DNA of 64,000 nt from UBA11663 sp049616325 (GTDB lineage Bacteria > Bacteroidota > Bacteroidia > Flavobacteriales_D > Sanyastnellaceae), in contig JBMZHG010000006.1 in NCBI GenBank assembly GCA_049616325.1, forward strand, positions 1 to 64,000, written 5' to 3'. Made by a program: the position numbers and the translations under genes. Shown here in pieces: positions 24,720 to 34,319 of this stretch. Each line of letters opens with the position of its first letter. Positions within the stretch are counted from its first letter, which is position 1. The notes below the pieces were generated by a model, which had not been told where the DNA came from, ran no database searches, and saw nothing but the letters and a program-made list of their open reading frames with translations.

Positions 24720-25901
24720 ATGAAAATTTTGTTGATGTCCATTGGCAGCCGTGGCGACATGGAACCCTTCTTGTCACGTGGCCAACACCTCGCGTCCGAA
24801 GGCCATGAGGTTGCGTTTTGTTTTCCGGAGCAGTTTGAAGGTTTGGCCCACGAAGAGTCCCCCCGTTTTTATCCTCAAGACAAAGCCTTGCTCGACCTCA
24901 TTCAAGGGCCTGAGATTCGCAAGGTCATGGGTCAGGTGGGCAGTGGGTTGTCGCGCCTGTTGGCAGTGGTTCGCCTCCTCCGAGGAGTCAAAGCCATTCA
25001 GCAACGGTTGATTGAGGATCAAGCGCGTGCGGTGCAGGCCTTTCAACCCGACCAGGTGATTTTTCACATCAAGTGCATTTATCCTGTTTTGTGGGCGCTT
25101 CGGGAAAATGGACAGGTCAAGATGCTCAGTCCCATGCCTTGTTTGGTCCACCCTGTGGACAGGCATCCGCACATCGCGTTTGGCAAACCGCGAGGAACAC
25201 GTTGGAACCGGTTCACATACGTCCTGGCAGAGTTGGCGCTCGTGCAGCAGAGCATCTTGGGCTACGGAAAAGCCTTCATCCGAGGACGGGGTTGGCACGT
25301 CAAGGCGTCGGAAGTCCGTCGGTTTTTCCGGGATGAATTGGCGGTGGACTACGCCTACGAGCCGGCTCTGTTTGAGCGGCCGGACTCGTGGCCGGACCGC
25401 GCATGTGTAACGGGGTTTCGCGAGCGCACCAAACCGAAGGATCATCTGGGTTCCTCGGAATTGGCGGCTTTTTTGAAGGCCCACCAACGGGTCCTGTACG
25501 TTGGCTTTGGAAGCATGGTCAACGACAAGCCTCATACGGTTGCAGAAGACGTGATTGCCGTGTGTGGAGAACGGGGATTCGCGGTGGTGATGAACCGTTC
25601 GTGGGGTGGGTTGGAGCCTCCAGACACGGTTCCGAATCATGTGTTCGTGGTCGACAACGTGCCCTTCGAATGGCTCTTTCCGAAGGTGTCGGCGGCGGTG
25701 CATCACGGGGGGGCGGGAACGACGCACAGCGCTTTTCGCTGCGGCGTGCCACAGGCCATTGTGCCCCACATTGCGGACCAGTTTTTTTGGTCGCGGCAAG
25801 CAGTCAACAAAGGCGCAGGCGTGGAGGGGTTCCCCATCAAAAAGTGGTCACGACAGCGTTTCGCGGAAGTCGTAGCCGCCCTTGAAAGCCGCATATGCTG
25901 A
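24720..25901 (+). CDS. GT1 (UGT-like) glycosyltransferase
   Basis: A 393-residue GT-B enzyme of the UDP-glycosyltransferase/sterol-glucosyltransferase type. The N-terminus ILLMSIGSRGDMEPFLSRGQ is the typical GSRGDxxP acceptor-domain opening; the C-terminal donor site reads VHHGGAGTTHSAFRCGVPQ followed by VPHIADQFFWSRQA. Such enzymes glycosylate lipids, carotenoids or small secondary metabolites. No carotenoid or polyketide gene is adjacent, so the acceptor is unknown. The ATG at 24720 is preferred over an in-frame GTG two codons upstream. Confidence 0.88.
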   Translation: MKILLMSIGSRGDMEPFLSRGQHLASEGHEVAFCFPEQFEGLAHEESPRFYPQDKALLDLIQGPEIRKVMGQVGSGLSRLLAVVRLLRGVKAIQQRLIEDQARAVQAFQPDQVIFHIKCIYPVLWALRENGQVKMLSPMPCLVHPVDRHPHIAFGKPRGTRWNRFTYVLAELALVQQSILGYGKAFIRGRGWHVKASEVRRFFRDELAVDYAYEPALFERPDSWPDRACVTGFRERTKPKDHLGSSELAAFLKAHQRVLYVGFGSMVNDKPHTVAEDVIAVCGERGFAVVMNRSWGGLEPPDTVPNHVFVVDNVPFEWLFPKVSAAVHHGGAGTTHSAFRCGVPQAIVPHIADQFFWSRQAVNKGAGVEGFPIKKWSRQRFAEVVAALESRIC

Positions 25902-25933
25902 TTGGGCAAGGCTCGGCAGGCGCGACGGAAGAA

Positions 25934-26125
25934 TCAGTCGCAAGCCTCACCGAACACGGAAAGCAGCATGAGCAAGTCGGAGGTTTCCACCAACCCTGAC
26001 TCGTTCAAGTCGCCGAGGCACATGTCTCCTCCAAGGCTGTTGCCATCGCAATCCATCCCGAGAGCGGGGAACAAGCACGATCCGTCGTCGTCCTCTGCCC
26101 ACGTTTCAAGGGCGCCAAACCGCGG
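25934..26125 (-). pseudogene. Detached 3' end of a dockerin-tailed secreted protein
   Basis: An open stretch of 63 codons ending in TGA at 25934 and lying after an in-frame stop at 26126-26128. It encodes a Cys-rich segment (AEDDDGSCLFPALGMDCDGN) and then a dockerin-like module with MCLGDLNESGLVETSDLLML and an end in LSVFGEACD. This is the same kind of C-terminus as in the lysyl-oxidase-like protein. There is no plausible start codon and no upstream domain in this frame; the sialidase-like gene reads through the same DNA in another frame and stops at 26106. It is most simply the tail left after loss or frameshift of a larger gene. Confidence 0.55.
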
Positions 26126-27317
26126 TCATGACATGGGGAGACGGCCGAGGGTTGGTCCATGCCAACAGGACACCCTCATCCAAGCCCGTGAGGGCCGGAA
26201 AGCCCCCGGCCCGCTGTTCGCTTGCGGCCACGAGAATCTCAGGGCCCATTCGCACCGGATTTCCGAAGTTGTCCCAGTGCATGCCCACCCAATCGACCCC
26301 TCCGGTGGAATTGGCTTGAAGCCAGACGCTGTAGAAATGCCCGCGGCCGTCCACCGCGACATCCACACGGCCGAGTGGGTCAAAGGTGTGCTGTGTCGTG
26401 GGTTCATCGAACGAAGCCGCCCCGGCCTCCCGCCACGCTGCCAGGATTCGTGGCTCGTTGTTCGCAGCGGTGTACCACGAGGCTAAAAATCGTTGCCCGT
26501 TGCCCACCAAAGCCGCGCCGTTGACGGGGCAACCGGCAATTTCCCAACCGTCGCGGTGCAGGGTTCCCAACGACGCCCAAGTCCCGGCAGAGGCGTCGAT
26601 GTTCATCCGGCTGAAATCACGGATTTCCCCGGGCTCCCGGTCCCGGTAGATCAGCTCGTACTCGGTGTCCGAGGTCGGGGCGACGGTCACGGGACAACAC
26701 GTGCAAGCCGAGGAATCGAGAACCACCTCTGTTTGCCACGAATCGCCTTGAGGCCAACAGTTCATGCGAACCTCCATGCGCGCCTGCGAGGGGTCGGGGT
26801 GCCCATCGAAGTCGCGGCCATCGAGCCAAACCAAGCAGGCACCCTGTTCCGTCGGAAGCCACTTGGCGAATCCATGTTCAGCCACAGCAGTGTCGTTGTG
26901 AGGCCGTGTTGGATTGGACCAGGTTCGTCCGCCATCCTCGCTGCGGACCGTGGAGATGGAATACACAAAGTCACCCCGGTCGTCCAGGGTAAGCCAGTGG
27001 CCGAAGGCCTGGCCGTCCCGTCCAAAAGCAAGTTGCGGTCGGTCCGCCCAGTTGACGAGCATGGACGTGTCGGTGCCGACCGTGGCCAAATTCTCCCAAC
27101 CGTTGCCGGACCACGTCATGCATTGAAAGGCGTGGGTGCGCCCCCCTGATTCGTCGATTTGGACGAACGCGAGGACGGGTTGGCTGTCAGGACCCGCCAA
27201 CAATTGGGGCACCTGGGTTCCCGCAGGGAGGGTGCAAAGTTGTGTGAGCGGAGTGTCGGCCTCCCGGCATCCGCACAAAACCGCAACCCAAACAACCAGA
27301 CAGGTTCGCCTCGTCAT
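26106..27317 (-). CDS. Sialidase/BNR-repeat-like lipoprotein
   Basis: A 403-residue predicted lipoprotein. Signal peptide with lipobox VLCGC near residue 15; the body has the six-bladed propeller pattern of sialidase-like proteins, with one clear Asp-box (SEDGGRTWSNPTR, about residue 125) and repeated Trp/Gly strands. The central DSSACTCCPVTVAPTSDTEY segment with its CTCCP cluster recalls unnamed exo-alpha-sialidase-like lipoproteins of Bacteroidota. No Arg triad could be assigned by eye, so enzymatic sialidase activity is not claimed. Start at 27317 gives a proper signal peptide. A possible alternative is that the true C-terminus lies in the dockerin-like frame downstream and was cut by a frameshift. 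Confidence 0.7.
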   Translation of the reverse strand: MTRRTCLVVWVAVLCGCREADTPLTQLCTLPAGTQVPQLLAGPDSQPVLAFVQIDESGGRTHAFQCMTWSGNGWENLATVGTDTSMLVNWADRPQLAFGRDGQAFGHWLTLDDRGDFVYSISTVRSEDGGRTWSNPTRPHNDTAVAEHGFAKWLPTEQGACLVWLDGRDFDGHPDPSQARMEVRMNCWPQGDSWQTEVVLDSSACTCCPVTVAPTSDTEYELIYRDREPGEIRDFSRMNIDASAGTWASLGTLHRDGWEIAGCPVNGAALVGNGQRFLASWYTAANNEPRILAAWREAGAASFDEPTTQHTFDPLGRVDVAVDGRGHFYSVWLQANSTGGVDWVGMHWDNFGNPVRMGPEILVAASEQRAGGFPALTGLDEGVLLAWTNPRPSPHVMTAVWRP

Positions 27318-27430
27318 GGTGGAGCATGTCATCGCCAAGCAAGGTAGGCCTTGGCAGGGGATGGACGACCGGGCTCAATGAAGGCCTCCATCGAATGGGT
27401 TGTGCCCAGTGGATCGGTTCGAGAGAGGCA

Positions 27431-27840
27431 CTAGCGAATGACCCCGGCCAAAAACATCAGTCCGAGGTCGATCAGCGACCCGAACACGGTGAGACGATTG
27501 CGCTTGGAATTGTCGCTGAAGTCCAAATTGTGGCTGTGCCAGCACGTCACGGAATCGCCCTCAAATTCGATGACCAAACCGCCCCGGACGTCGAATTCGT
27601 CGCTTTGCAAGTCTTCAATCGTGGGGGGGTCGTAGGTTGGGTCTCCTCCAGGACACAGGCATTTCAAAGGGGACGGCTCCGATGTAATTGCCGTTGGGGG
27701 GAGCAGCGTAAGCCCACGTTGCGAACACGTCGTCTTCGGCTTGAAATTCTCGAACGGTGTCTGGCATTTGAAATGTCGATGATTTTGTCGTCAAGCGTAA
27801 GCGCCCAAGGGCAATCCGTGTGACAAAGAGGAGCCTTGCA
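27431..27840 (-). pseudogene. Frameshifted remnant of an unidentified gene
   Basis: Protein-like sequence continues across this span on the minus strand but jumps between frames. The last part (27431-27667) ends GSLIDLGLMFLAGVIR after EFDVRGGLVIEFEGDSVTCW. Just upstream another frame reads VREFQAEDDVFATWAYAAPP and NGNYIGAVPFE before running into a stop, and further up a third frame reads CPWALTLDDKIIDIS. No single frame joins them. Two indels would restore one protein. No family is recognised. The span lies between the sialidase-like lipoprotein and the divergent T9SS protein; its upstream limit is uncertain. Confidence 0.4.
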
Positions 27841-27990
27841 CCTCGTCAGAACGCCAAATCTTGGGGTTGTCTCCTGACGCGCAACTTGCGTGAAGATGCG
27901 TTTGAGGAGGGTGAAAACCTGCTAACGCAGCCCTCCCCAACGACGACAGTTGCGAAGGCGACGCTATCTTTCCTTCCAAACCCAACTCCC

Positions 27991-30900
27991 ATGGCCTTAC
28001 CCAAACCTCACGCTCTCGCGGCATCGATCTTGATGTTGCTGCTTTCAACTGTGACTACCTGGTCCCAATCTTCGCCGTGTGCCCCTCCCAATTCAAGGGC
28101 GTACACGTCGTTCAACAACGTCCGGGCGCTGATTGAAAATCGGGGCTCGATGTGGCAAGACCGAAAAACGAGCACGGCTAGTTATGAAGTGCCGGCGGGA
28201 GAGGGGGTGTCGACGTTTTACGCAGGCTCCTTGTGGCTGGGCGGGGTTTCCCAGTCAGGGCAATTGGCCGTTGCCGCCAACACGTTTTCGCAGGGCACAG
28301 ATTTCTATCCGGGCCCCCTGGAGCAGGATGTTTTGCAGGCTGACGCGCAGCGCTGCCTGGCGTACGACGAAATTTTTCGCATCCGTCGTGCAGACGTGTC
28401 GCGCCACATCGCGTACCACGAGGCGGTGGCGGCAGGTACGGCAGAGGTGGATTTTCCCAACGGCTATGTCACTCCGGAGTCCATTTTGCGGTGGCCCGCA
28501 CAAGGAAACATGGTTGGCGTGATGGGCCAGCCGTTGGCGCCGTTTCTGGATGCCAATGGAGACGGCGTTTACACTCCTGAGGAAGGGGACAGCCCTGCCT
28601 TTGGAGACGACGGGTGCGACGTCGCTTTTGCGGACGCATTGCACGGGGACGAGGTGTTGTTTTGGGTGATCAACGACGAAGGGGTTCATCAAGAGTCGCA
28701 AGGGGAACCGCTTGGGGTGGAGATTCATTGCCAAGCGTGGGGCTGGGAAGAGGCGTCGGAGAACCTCAGCAACACAACGTTTTACACGCACAAGGTGATC
28801 AACCGGAGCAGCAACACGTACTCGGATTTCTACGCGGGTTGGTGGGCCGATGCAGATGTAGGAACCGCAACGGATGACTACGTGGGCTGCGACGTGTCCC
28901 GAGGCATGGGGTACGCCTTCAACGGGGATGTGATTGACGAAGCCTCGAGCAGTTCTCTGGGTTACGGCGAGTTTCCTCCCGCCGCCGGACTTGATTTCGT
29001 GCTTGGGATGCAAGAAGATCCAGACAATTCAGACAACCCGTTGACCGAGGACTACGACGAAGCCTTTTTGAACCAGGGTTTGATGTACGCCGGCGCGGGA
29101 ACGGGTTTTGGGGACGGCGTGGTGGACAACGAACGCCGCGGGATGTCGCATTTCGTCTACTACAACAATTCAGGCAACCCCATCAACGGAGAGCCATCCA
29201 CGGCCGTGCATTTCTACAACTACTTGCAAGCGGTGTGGAAGAACGGCGCGCCCATGTTGTTCGGAGGAGACGGCGTCAACACTGCACTTGGCGCGTTGGA
29301 GGATGTTCTCGCCAATTCAATGTTCGCGGGAGAGTCCGACCCGTTGTTTTGGTCCACGGGCGGCGTTGACCCCGGCGTTGACCCTTGGACCGAGGTCAGT
29401 TCGGGCAACCCGCCAGCCGACCGTCGGTTCGTGATGTCCATGGGCCCAGCAACGCTGGAGTCTGGAGGGAGCAAGGATTTCACCATGGCGACGCTTTGGG
29501 CCAGGGACACTACGGAAGTCGATGCAAGCGTGGCGGCGCTCGAAGCAGTCTCGGACGAAGTCCAGCAACTGTTTGACAGTTGCTTTGAGGGCATGGGGTG
29601 CATGGACCCGACGGCGACCAACTACGATCCTGACGCGGTGCTGAGCACACCTGGCGCGTGCGTCCCCTACGAGTACGGATGTGGAACGATGGAAGCGGCC
29701 ATGTGGGAGGCCCAAGGCTGGGACATTCAGTTCGCGGAAGCGCTGGTGGAGCTGGAATTTGGCAATGCGCCCGAGGAGTTCCACTTGGTGGTTTCCTCGG
29801 AGTCGCAGGGCTTTGCGGTGAATCACATCCAATTGACAGACGCTCAGGGCCTTCCCAACGGGCTGTCCTACGCTTCAGCCGACGTGTATGAATCGGGCGT
29901 GATTCATTGCGTCCTGCTCGAGGGCGCGCCTCTGGAAACGGGCGTGTATGAAACCACGTGGGAGGCTTTGGTGTCGGGCAACGAAGGGGAGGAGGCCACG
30001 GTTGAGTTGGGGCTGACTTTGGTTGTTGCCGCCAAACCACATGGTGGAGCGCTGGATGGGTTGGCGAGTTACCCGGTGACCAAGAGAGAGGGTCGGGGTT
30101 CCGGGTTGCGCAGGCTTCAATTGACGGAAGAATCGGAGCAGGTTCTGTTGAACAGTCCCAACGGCCGTGCGGATGAGGTGACCTACCGGCCTGGGTTGGG
30201 GCCGATTGACGTGTATGCGCTCCCCGGGTTTTACGATTCAGCGGACTACACGGTGGCGTTCACGTCGCTCGACGATTTGCTGGCGTTGCCTTACACGATC
30301 ACCAACGAAACCACGGGAGAATCGCTGAACAACGTCTTTACCGTGGAATCGGACATGCATCTCTATGCGCAGTGGGGAATTGCATTGGGCATGGACGTGT
30401 TGGAGTACCCTTCGTCGGCCGACGCGCCCCTGTACATCCATTCGAGGGTGGTGCATCCGGATTCGGCTCAATGGTATTCTGGGCACCCCGACACCGAGGG
30501 ATTTTCAGACAACAACTGGATTCGCTCGGGCATCCGGGACAGCGGGCAAGAATTTGAGTATCTCTTCAATGACCTCACGGACTGCGAGGAGGTCTACGAA
30601 ACAGCGCTGGGCGGCACGTGGGCGCCTTATGCCGTCGCCGCGTACACGGACGACAATGTCTTCTATCCATTTACGGGAGAGACCCTTGGACAATGGCCTC
30701 TTGTCGCGCCGACCAAAGCGAGTTTGCGGATGCTGCCCGGGTTCAACAAACCCACTGCAACCACCAGCGTGTCGGTTGTGTTCACGTCGGACAAAACCAA
30801 ATGGACGCGCTCTCCTGTGCTGGAAATGCAACCTTATCCGGAGTTGGCTGAAAACGATTTGGGCTTGGAAATGGAAAAGATGTTTCTTCGCAGCCACGCG

Positions 30901-31752
30901 TCGGTGGACAAGAATGGACTGACTCAGTCTGAGGGGGGGAATGCATCGGAGTGCACGCTTGTGAGTGGAACGGGGATGGGGTGGTTTCCGGGGTACGCGA
31001 TTGACACCCAAACCGGCGAGCGGTTGAACATTGCGTTTGGCGAGGATTCGTGGTTGGTTACTGAGAATGGCGACGACATGCGGTTCAACCCTGGCTCATC
31101 GAGTTACAGTCCGGGTCCGGTTGGTGTCTTTCATGCTGGAGGACAGCATTGGATTTACGTGTTTAAAAACGGCCGACATTACACAGGGGCGTCAAACAGA
31201 ATGCCGTCCTACGACCAAGGCGAATTCATTGTCGACCAACTTTTGAACCCTTCTATTTCAAACCAGAGAAGGGTGTTCAGGGACTGCGCTTGGGTAGGCT
31301 CGACCAAGACAGTCGAGAATTTTGATTGGTCTGCGGAGTTTGGGACCACACGCATTCAGTTGGATGCACCGCTGCCGATGATGGCCTACTCGCCCTCTGT
31401 CATAGATGTTGAGGACACGGGCTTCTCTGAGAACGACTGGCAGCCGTTGTATGCCTTTTCGACGTTTGACGAAGCGTCCCAAGTGGAGGACGTGGCTTCC
31501 TCAGCTGAGTTGGGCATGAAGGTGTTTCCCAACCCGGTTAGCAATCGGCTGACGTTGGAGATTCCGATGAACGCGTGCGCAGAACGCGCGCGGCTGTTCA
31601 GCATTCACGGTCAAGTCGTGCATGAGGTTGAGTTTTCTGAGGAACAGGGTTGGAAGCAGGTCGACGTGTCTGGCGTTCCAAACGGGACCTACGTGTTGGT
31701 GGTGGAATTCACTGACCACATGCGTGCCGCGCACGTGGTGGTCCAGCGCTGA
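27991..31752 (+). CDS. Large secreted protein with T9SS type A sorting domain
   Basis: A 1253-residue surface or secreted protein. Signal peptide (1-26, ending TTWSQ), then the opening NNVRALIENRGSMWQDRK and FYAGSLWLGGVSQSGQLAVA, a pattern recognised in large T9SS cargo proteins of Bacteroidota. A Ca-binding-like loop (LDANGDGVYTPEEGD) occurs near residue 190 and one Cys repeat (GCMDPTATNYDPDAV) near residue 535. The C-terminus (about 1174-1253) is a type A sorting domain with MKVFPNPVSNRLTLEI and the closing VPNGTYVLVVEF. Start at 27991 is set by the signal peptide. Function unknown; probably an adhesin or matrix protein. Confidence 0.85.
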   Translation: MALPKPHALAASILMLLLSTVTTWSQSSPCAPPNSRAYTSFNNVRALIENRGSMWQDRKTSTASYEVPAGEGVSTFYAGSLWLGGVSQSGQLAVAANTFSQGTDFYPGPLEQDVLQADAQRCLAYDEIFRIRRADVSRHIAYHEAVAAGTAEVDFPNGYVTPESILRWPAQGNMVGVMGQPLAPFLDANGDGVYTPEEGDSPAFGDDGCDVAFADALHGDEVLFWVINDEGVHQESQGEPLGVEIHCQAWGWEEASENLSNTTFYTHKVINRSSNTYSDFYAGWWADADVGTATDDYVGCDVSRGMGYAFNGDVIDEASSSSLGYGEFPPAAGLDFVLGMQEDPDNSDNPLTEDYDEAFLNQGLMYAGAGTGFGDGVVDNERRGMSHFVYYNNSGNPINGEPSTAVHFYNYLQAVWKNGAPMLFGGDGVNTALGALEDVLANSMFAGESDPLFWSTGGVDPGVDPWTEVSSGNPPADRRFVMSMGPATLESGGSKDFTMATLWARDTTEVDASVAALEAVSDEVQQLFDSCFEGMGCMDPTATNYDPDAVLSTPGACVPYEYGCGTMEAAMWEAQGWDIQFAEALVELEFGNAPEEFHLVVSSESQGFAVNHIQLTDAQGLPNGLSYASADVYESGVIHCVLLEGAPLETGVYETTWEALVSGNEGEEATVELGLTLVVAAKPHGGALDGLASYPVTKREGRGSGLRRLQLTEESEQVLLNSPNGRADEVTYRPGLGPIDVYALPGFYDSADYTVAFTSLDDLLALPYTITNETTGESLNNVFTVESDMHLYAQWGIALGMDVLEYPSSADAPLYIHSRVVHPDSAQWYSGHPDTEGFSDNNWIRSGIRDSGQEFEYLFNDLTDCEEVYETALGGTWAPYAVAAYTDDNVFYPFTGETLGQWPLVAPTKASLRMLPGFNKPTATTSVSVVFTSDKTKWTRSPVLEMQPYPELAENDLGLEMEKMFLRSHASVDKNGLTQSEGGNASECTLVSGTGMGWFPGYAIDTQTGERLNIAFGEDSWLVTENGDDMRFNPGSSSYSPGPVGVFHAGGQHWIYVFKNGRHYTGASNRMPSYDQGEFIVDQLLNPSISNQRRVFRDCAWVGSTKTVENFDWSAEFGTTRIQLDAPLPMMAYSPSVIDVEDTGFSENDWQPLYAFSTFDEASQVEDVASSAELGMKVFPNPVSNRLTLEIPMNACAERARLFSIHGQVVHEVEFSEEQGWKQVDVSGVPNGTYVLVVEFTDHMRAAHVVVQR

Positions 31753-31849
31753 CGCTGTTCATGAGTTGAGGTGGGGTTGTGGATTCTTGGGGCGCTGCAT
31801 ATGAATTCAAACAGGTTGGCCGTATCTTATGTGTTCCAAACTCATTTTG

Positions 31850-34129
31850 ATGAACCGCTTCTTCACACTTCTCTTTGCTGCTTCTTGCTTGGCTGCTGTT
31901 GGGCAGGTGACGTACCCGTACAATCCTGACGGCAATGCCGACGGTGACATCGCTGTTGGTGACTTGCAAGAATTCCTTGGGGCGTATGGAAATCCGTTCT
32001 CCCCGTCAGAGATCATGGTGGGGGATAGTTCGTTGACGAACTGGGTAGAACAGCTTTCTCAAACGATTCTAGACTTACAAAATCAGATTGCTGAACTTAC
32101 CTCGAACACTGGTGCAATGCGCTGGGGTTGCACAGATGGCCTCGCTACAAATTTTGATCCAAATGCGGTAATTGATGTTGGCTCGTGCGATTACCTGGAA
32201 ATTGGTGATTTCCACGAAGGTGGTATCATCTTTTATTTGGACGGCAACGGTGGCGGGCTAGTGGCTGCGACACAAGATGAAAGCACTCCCATTTCGCCAT
32301 ATGGTTGGACGTGGGGTTGTATTTACGACGATGTGCCAGGGGCGGACGGAACAGCCATCGGTACAGGCTATCAAAACACAATGGACATTGTAAATGCGGG
32401 TTGTGAAAACGGCGCTGCGAATTATTGCGCGGATCTAGTTTTGAATGGATATGACGACTGGTATCTTCCGTCATCAGGGGAGCTGACTCAGATGTACCTC
32501 AACATTGGGGGAGCTAACTCCTATGGCCTTGGGAATATTGGCTTTTTTCAGACCTATTCTATGTGGACGAGTGATTTTTCGGAGTACTGGAGTTCAACGG
32601 AGTCGTCAGAAGACCAAGATTTTGCATACTACGTTGACGTTATTCAAAACTTGACAGGTGGAGCTAGCCATGGCCAAAAGTCAGCCACGAAGAATGCACG
32701 TGCCATTCGGTCTTTTGTATTAACAGGGTGCTCTGATGACACTGCGTGCAACTACAATCCCGCAGCAATTGAAGATGGCCCTTGTTCCTACACAGGGGAT
32801 AGTTGCGATGATGGCAACAGTGGAACAGCAGACGATTCTTGGAGTAGCGCCTGCGTTTGTGAAGGGGTTGAGGCAGTCTACGGTTGTCTCGATGACACGG
32901 CATGCAACTACAGCACAATCGCAAACACTGACGATGGCTCATGCAACTTTGATTGCTATGGGTGCTTAGATTCCACGGCGTGCAACTACGACTCAACGGC
33001 TACTGAAGAAAATGGTTCTTGTGAATTCACTTCGTGTGCTGGTTGTACAGACGATGCGGCGTGCAACTACGATGCGAATGTTACAATCGACGATGGCTCA
33101 TGCTCTTTTGGCGGAGATGGTTGTGACGATGGCAACAGTGAAACTGTAAACGATTCTTGGAATAGCGCCTGTGTTTGTGAAGGGGTTGAAGTACCTGGCT
33201 GTGCTGATGAGACAGCATGCAACTATGACGAGACAGCGTCAGTTGACGATGGTTCTTGCCAGTACGCCGAGGAATTTTATGATTGCAATGGAGACTGCCT
33301 CAATGACGCTGACGGAGACAGCGTATGCGATGAACTTGAGGTGCCCGGTTGTACCGATGAGACGGCGTGCAACTACGATGAGACAGCGACAGATGACGAT
33401 GGCTCATGCTATTTTGGCGGAGATAGTTGTGATGACAACAATTATTCTACGACAAACGACACCTGGAGCAACGCTTGTGTTTGTGAAGGAACCAGCCTGA
33501 CCGGATGTTCCAGTTCTGATTTTGTTGAATACAGTGGCCATAGCTATGCCGTCATTACAATAGGGAATCAGTGTTGGTTTGCTGAGAACTGTCGCTATTT
33601 GCCCGAAGTTTCCCCTCCAAGTGAAGGCGGTGATTCCAGCCCCCACTACTATGTCTACGACTACGAAGGCTCTGATTTAGGAGAAGCCAAATCAACCTCA
33701 AACTATGAGACGTACGGCGTTCTATACAACTGGCCGGCAGTGATGACTGACAGCATTTGTCCAAGCGGTTGGCACGTCCCGTCAGATGATGAGTTCACGC
33801 AATTAACGGATTACTTGGGAGGCGAAAATGGAGCGGGAGGCAAGATGAAAGAAGCTGGCTTTGATCATTGGAACTCGCCAAACACAGGCGCGACCAACTC
33901 AAGTGGCTGGACGGGTTTGCCCGGCGGCTCCCGGTTCGATGGCGGTGGAGGCTTCTTCTGGACCGCGGGAGACGAGGGGTTGTGGTGGAGTTCCTCGGCC
34001 GATCCATGGGAAACATCCACCGCACATGCCCGGAGACTGCTCAATAACAGCGAGGATATCACCGACCCAACGGACACTTACGCCAAAAACAAAGGCTTTT
34101 CTGTTCGTTGTGTCCGGGATGCCGAGTGA
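31850..34129 (+). CDS. Cys-repeat surface protein with DUF1566 and FISUMP domains
   Basis: A 759-residue exported protein. Signal peptide (1-18, ending AAVGQ); an N-terminal dockerin-like module (DGNADGDIAVGDLQEFLGAY); a short coiled coil; one divergent Cys repeat; a DUF1566 (Lcl-like) domain (about 118-290) with GGIIFYL and WYLPSSGELTQM; then six more GCxDxxACNYxxxAxxDDGSC repeats interrupted by three GDSCDDGNSxxxDDSW units (about 290-550); and a C-terminal FISUMP domain (about 557-759) with AVITIGNQCWFAENCRYLPE and SGWHVPSDDEF. It probably mediates attachment. G+C is visibly lower than in all neighbours, suggesting transfer. No T9SS domain is seen. Confidence 0.85.
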   Translation: MNRFFTLLFAASCLAAVGQVTYPYNPDGNADGDIAVGDLQEFLGAYGNPFSPSEIMVGDSSLTNWVEQLSQTILDLQNQIAELTSNTGAMRWGCTDGLATNFDPNAVIDVGSCDYLEIGDFHEGGIIFYLDGNGGGLVAATQDESTPISPYGWTWGCIYDDVPGADGTAIGTGYQNTMDIVNAGCENGAANYCADLVLNGYDDWYLPSSGELTQMYLNIGGANSYGLGNIGFFQTYSMWTSDFSEYWSSTESSEDQDFAYYVDVIQNLTGGASHGQKSATKNARAIRSFVLTGCSDDTACNYNPAAIEDGPCSYTGDSCDDGNSGTADDSWSSACVCEGVEAVYGCLDDTACNYSTIANTDDGSCNFDCYGCLDSTACNYDSTATEENGSCEFTSCAGCTDDAACNYDANVTIDDGSCSFGGDGCDDGNSETVNDSWNSACVCEGVEVPGCADETACNYDETASVDDGSCQYAEEFYDCNGDCLNDADGDSVCDELEVPGCTDETACNYDETATDDDGSCYFGGDSCDDNNYSTTNDTWSNACVCEGTSLTGCSSSDFVEYSGHSYAVITIGNQCWFAENCRYLPEVSPPSEGGDSSPHYYVYDYEGSDLGEAKSTSNYETYGVLYNWPAVMTDSICPSGWHVPSDDEFTQLTDYLGGENGAGGKMKEAGFDHWNSPNTGATNSSGWTGLPGGSRFDGGGGFFWTAGDEGLWWSSSADPWETSTAHARRLLNNSEDITDPTDTYAKNKGFSVRCVRDAE

Positions 34130-34319
34130 GCGCAGCGAGCGAGAGTCAATCTCTTAAATCTTGGTCTTGCGAAGCAAGGCTCGAGGGGAAGAGCCAGAGC
34201 AACATGAACCCTTGGCGGCGCGAGCCGCCTCTTGCGCAGGCTTCGCGTCAGCTGAGGCCGCGCAGGGTGATTGACCTCCATGCAAAGCGTAAGCATTGTC
34301 GTAAGCACTACCAAAAGAA

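Noticed and set aside
24714..25901. A carotenoid or antibiotic glycosylation cluster around the GT1 gene
   Set aside because: No carotenoid, polyketide or peptide-synthetase gene is adjacent; the enzyme stands alone between a membrane protein and a gene remnant.
32700..33500. Regularly spaced DNA repeats that could suggest a CRISPR array or satellite
   Set aside because: The repeats follow the codon frame of the Cys-repeat protein, vary at third positions and have no constant spacer length, so they are protein repeats.
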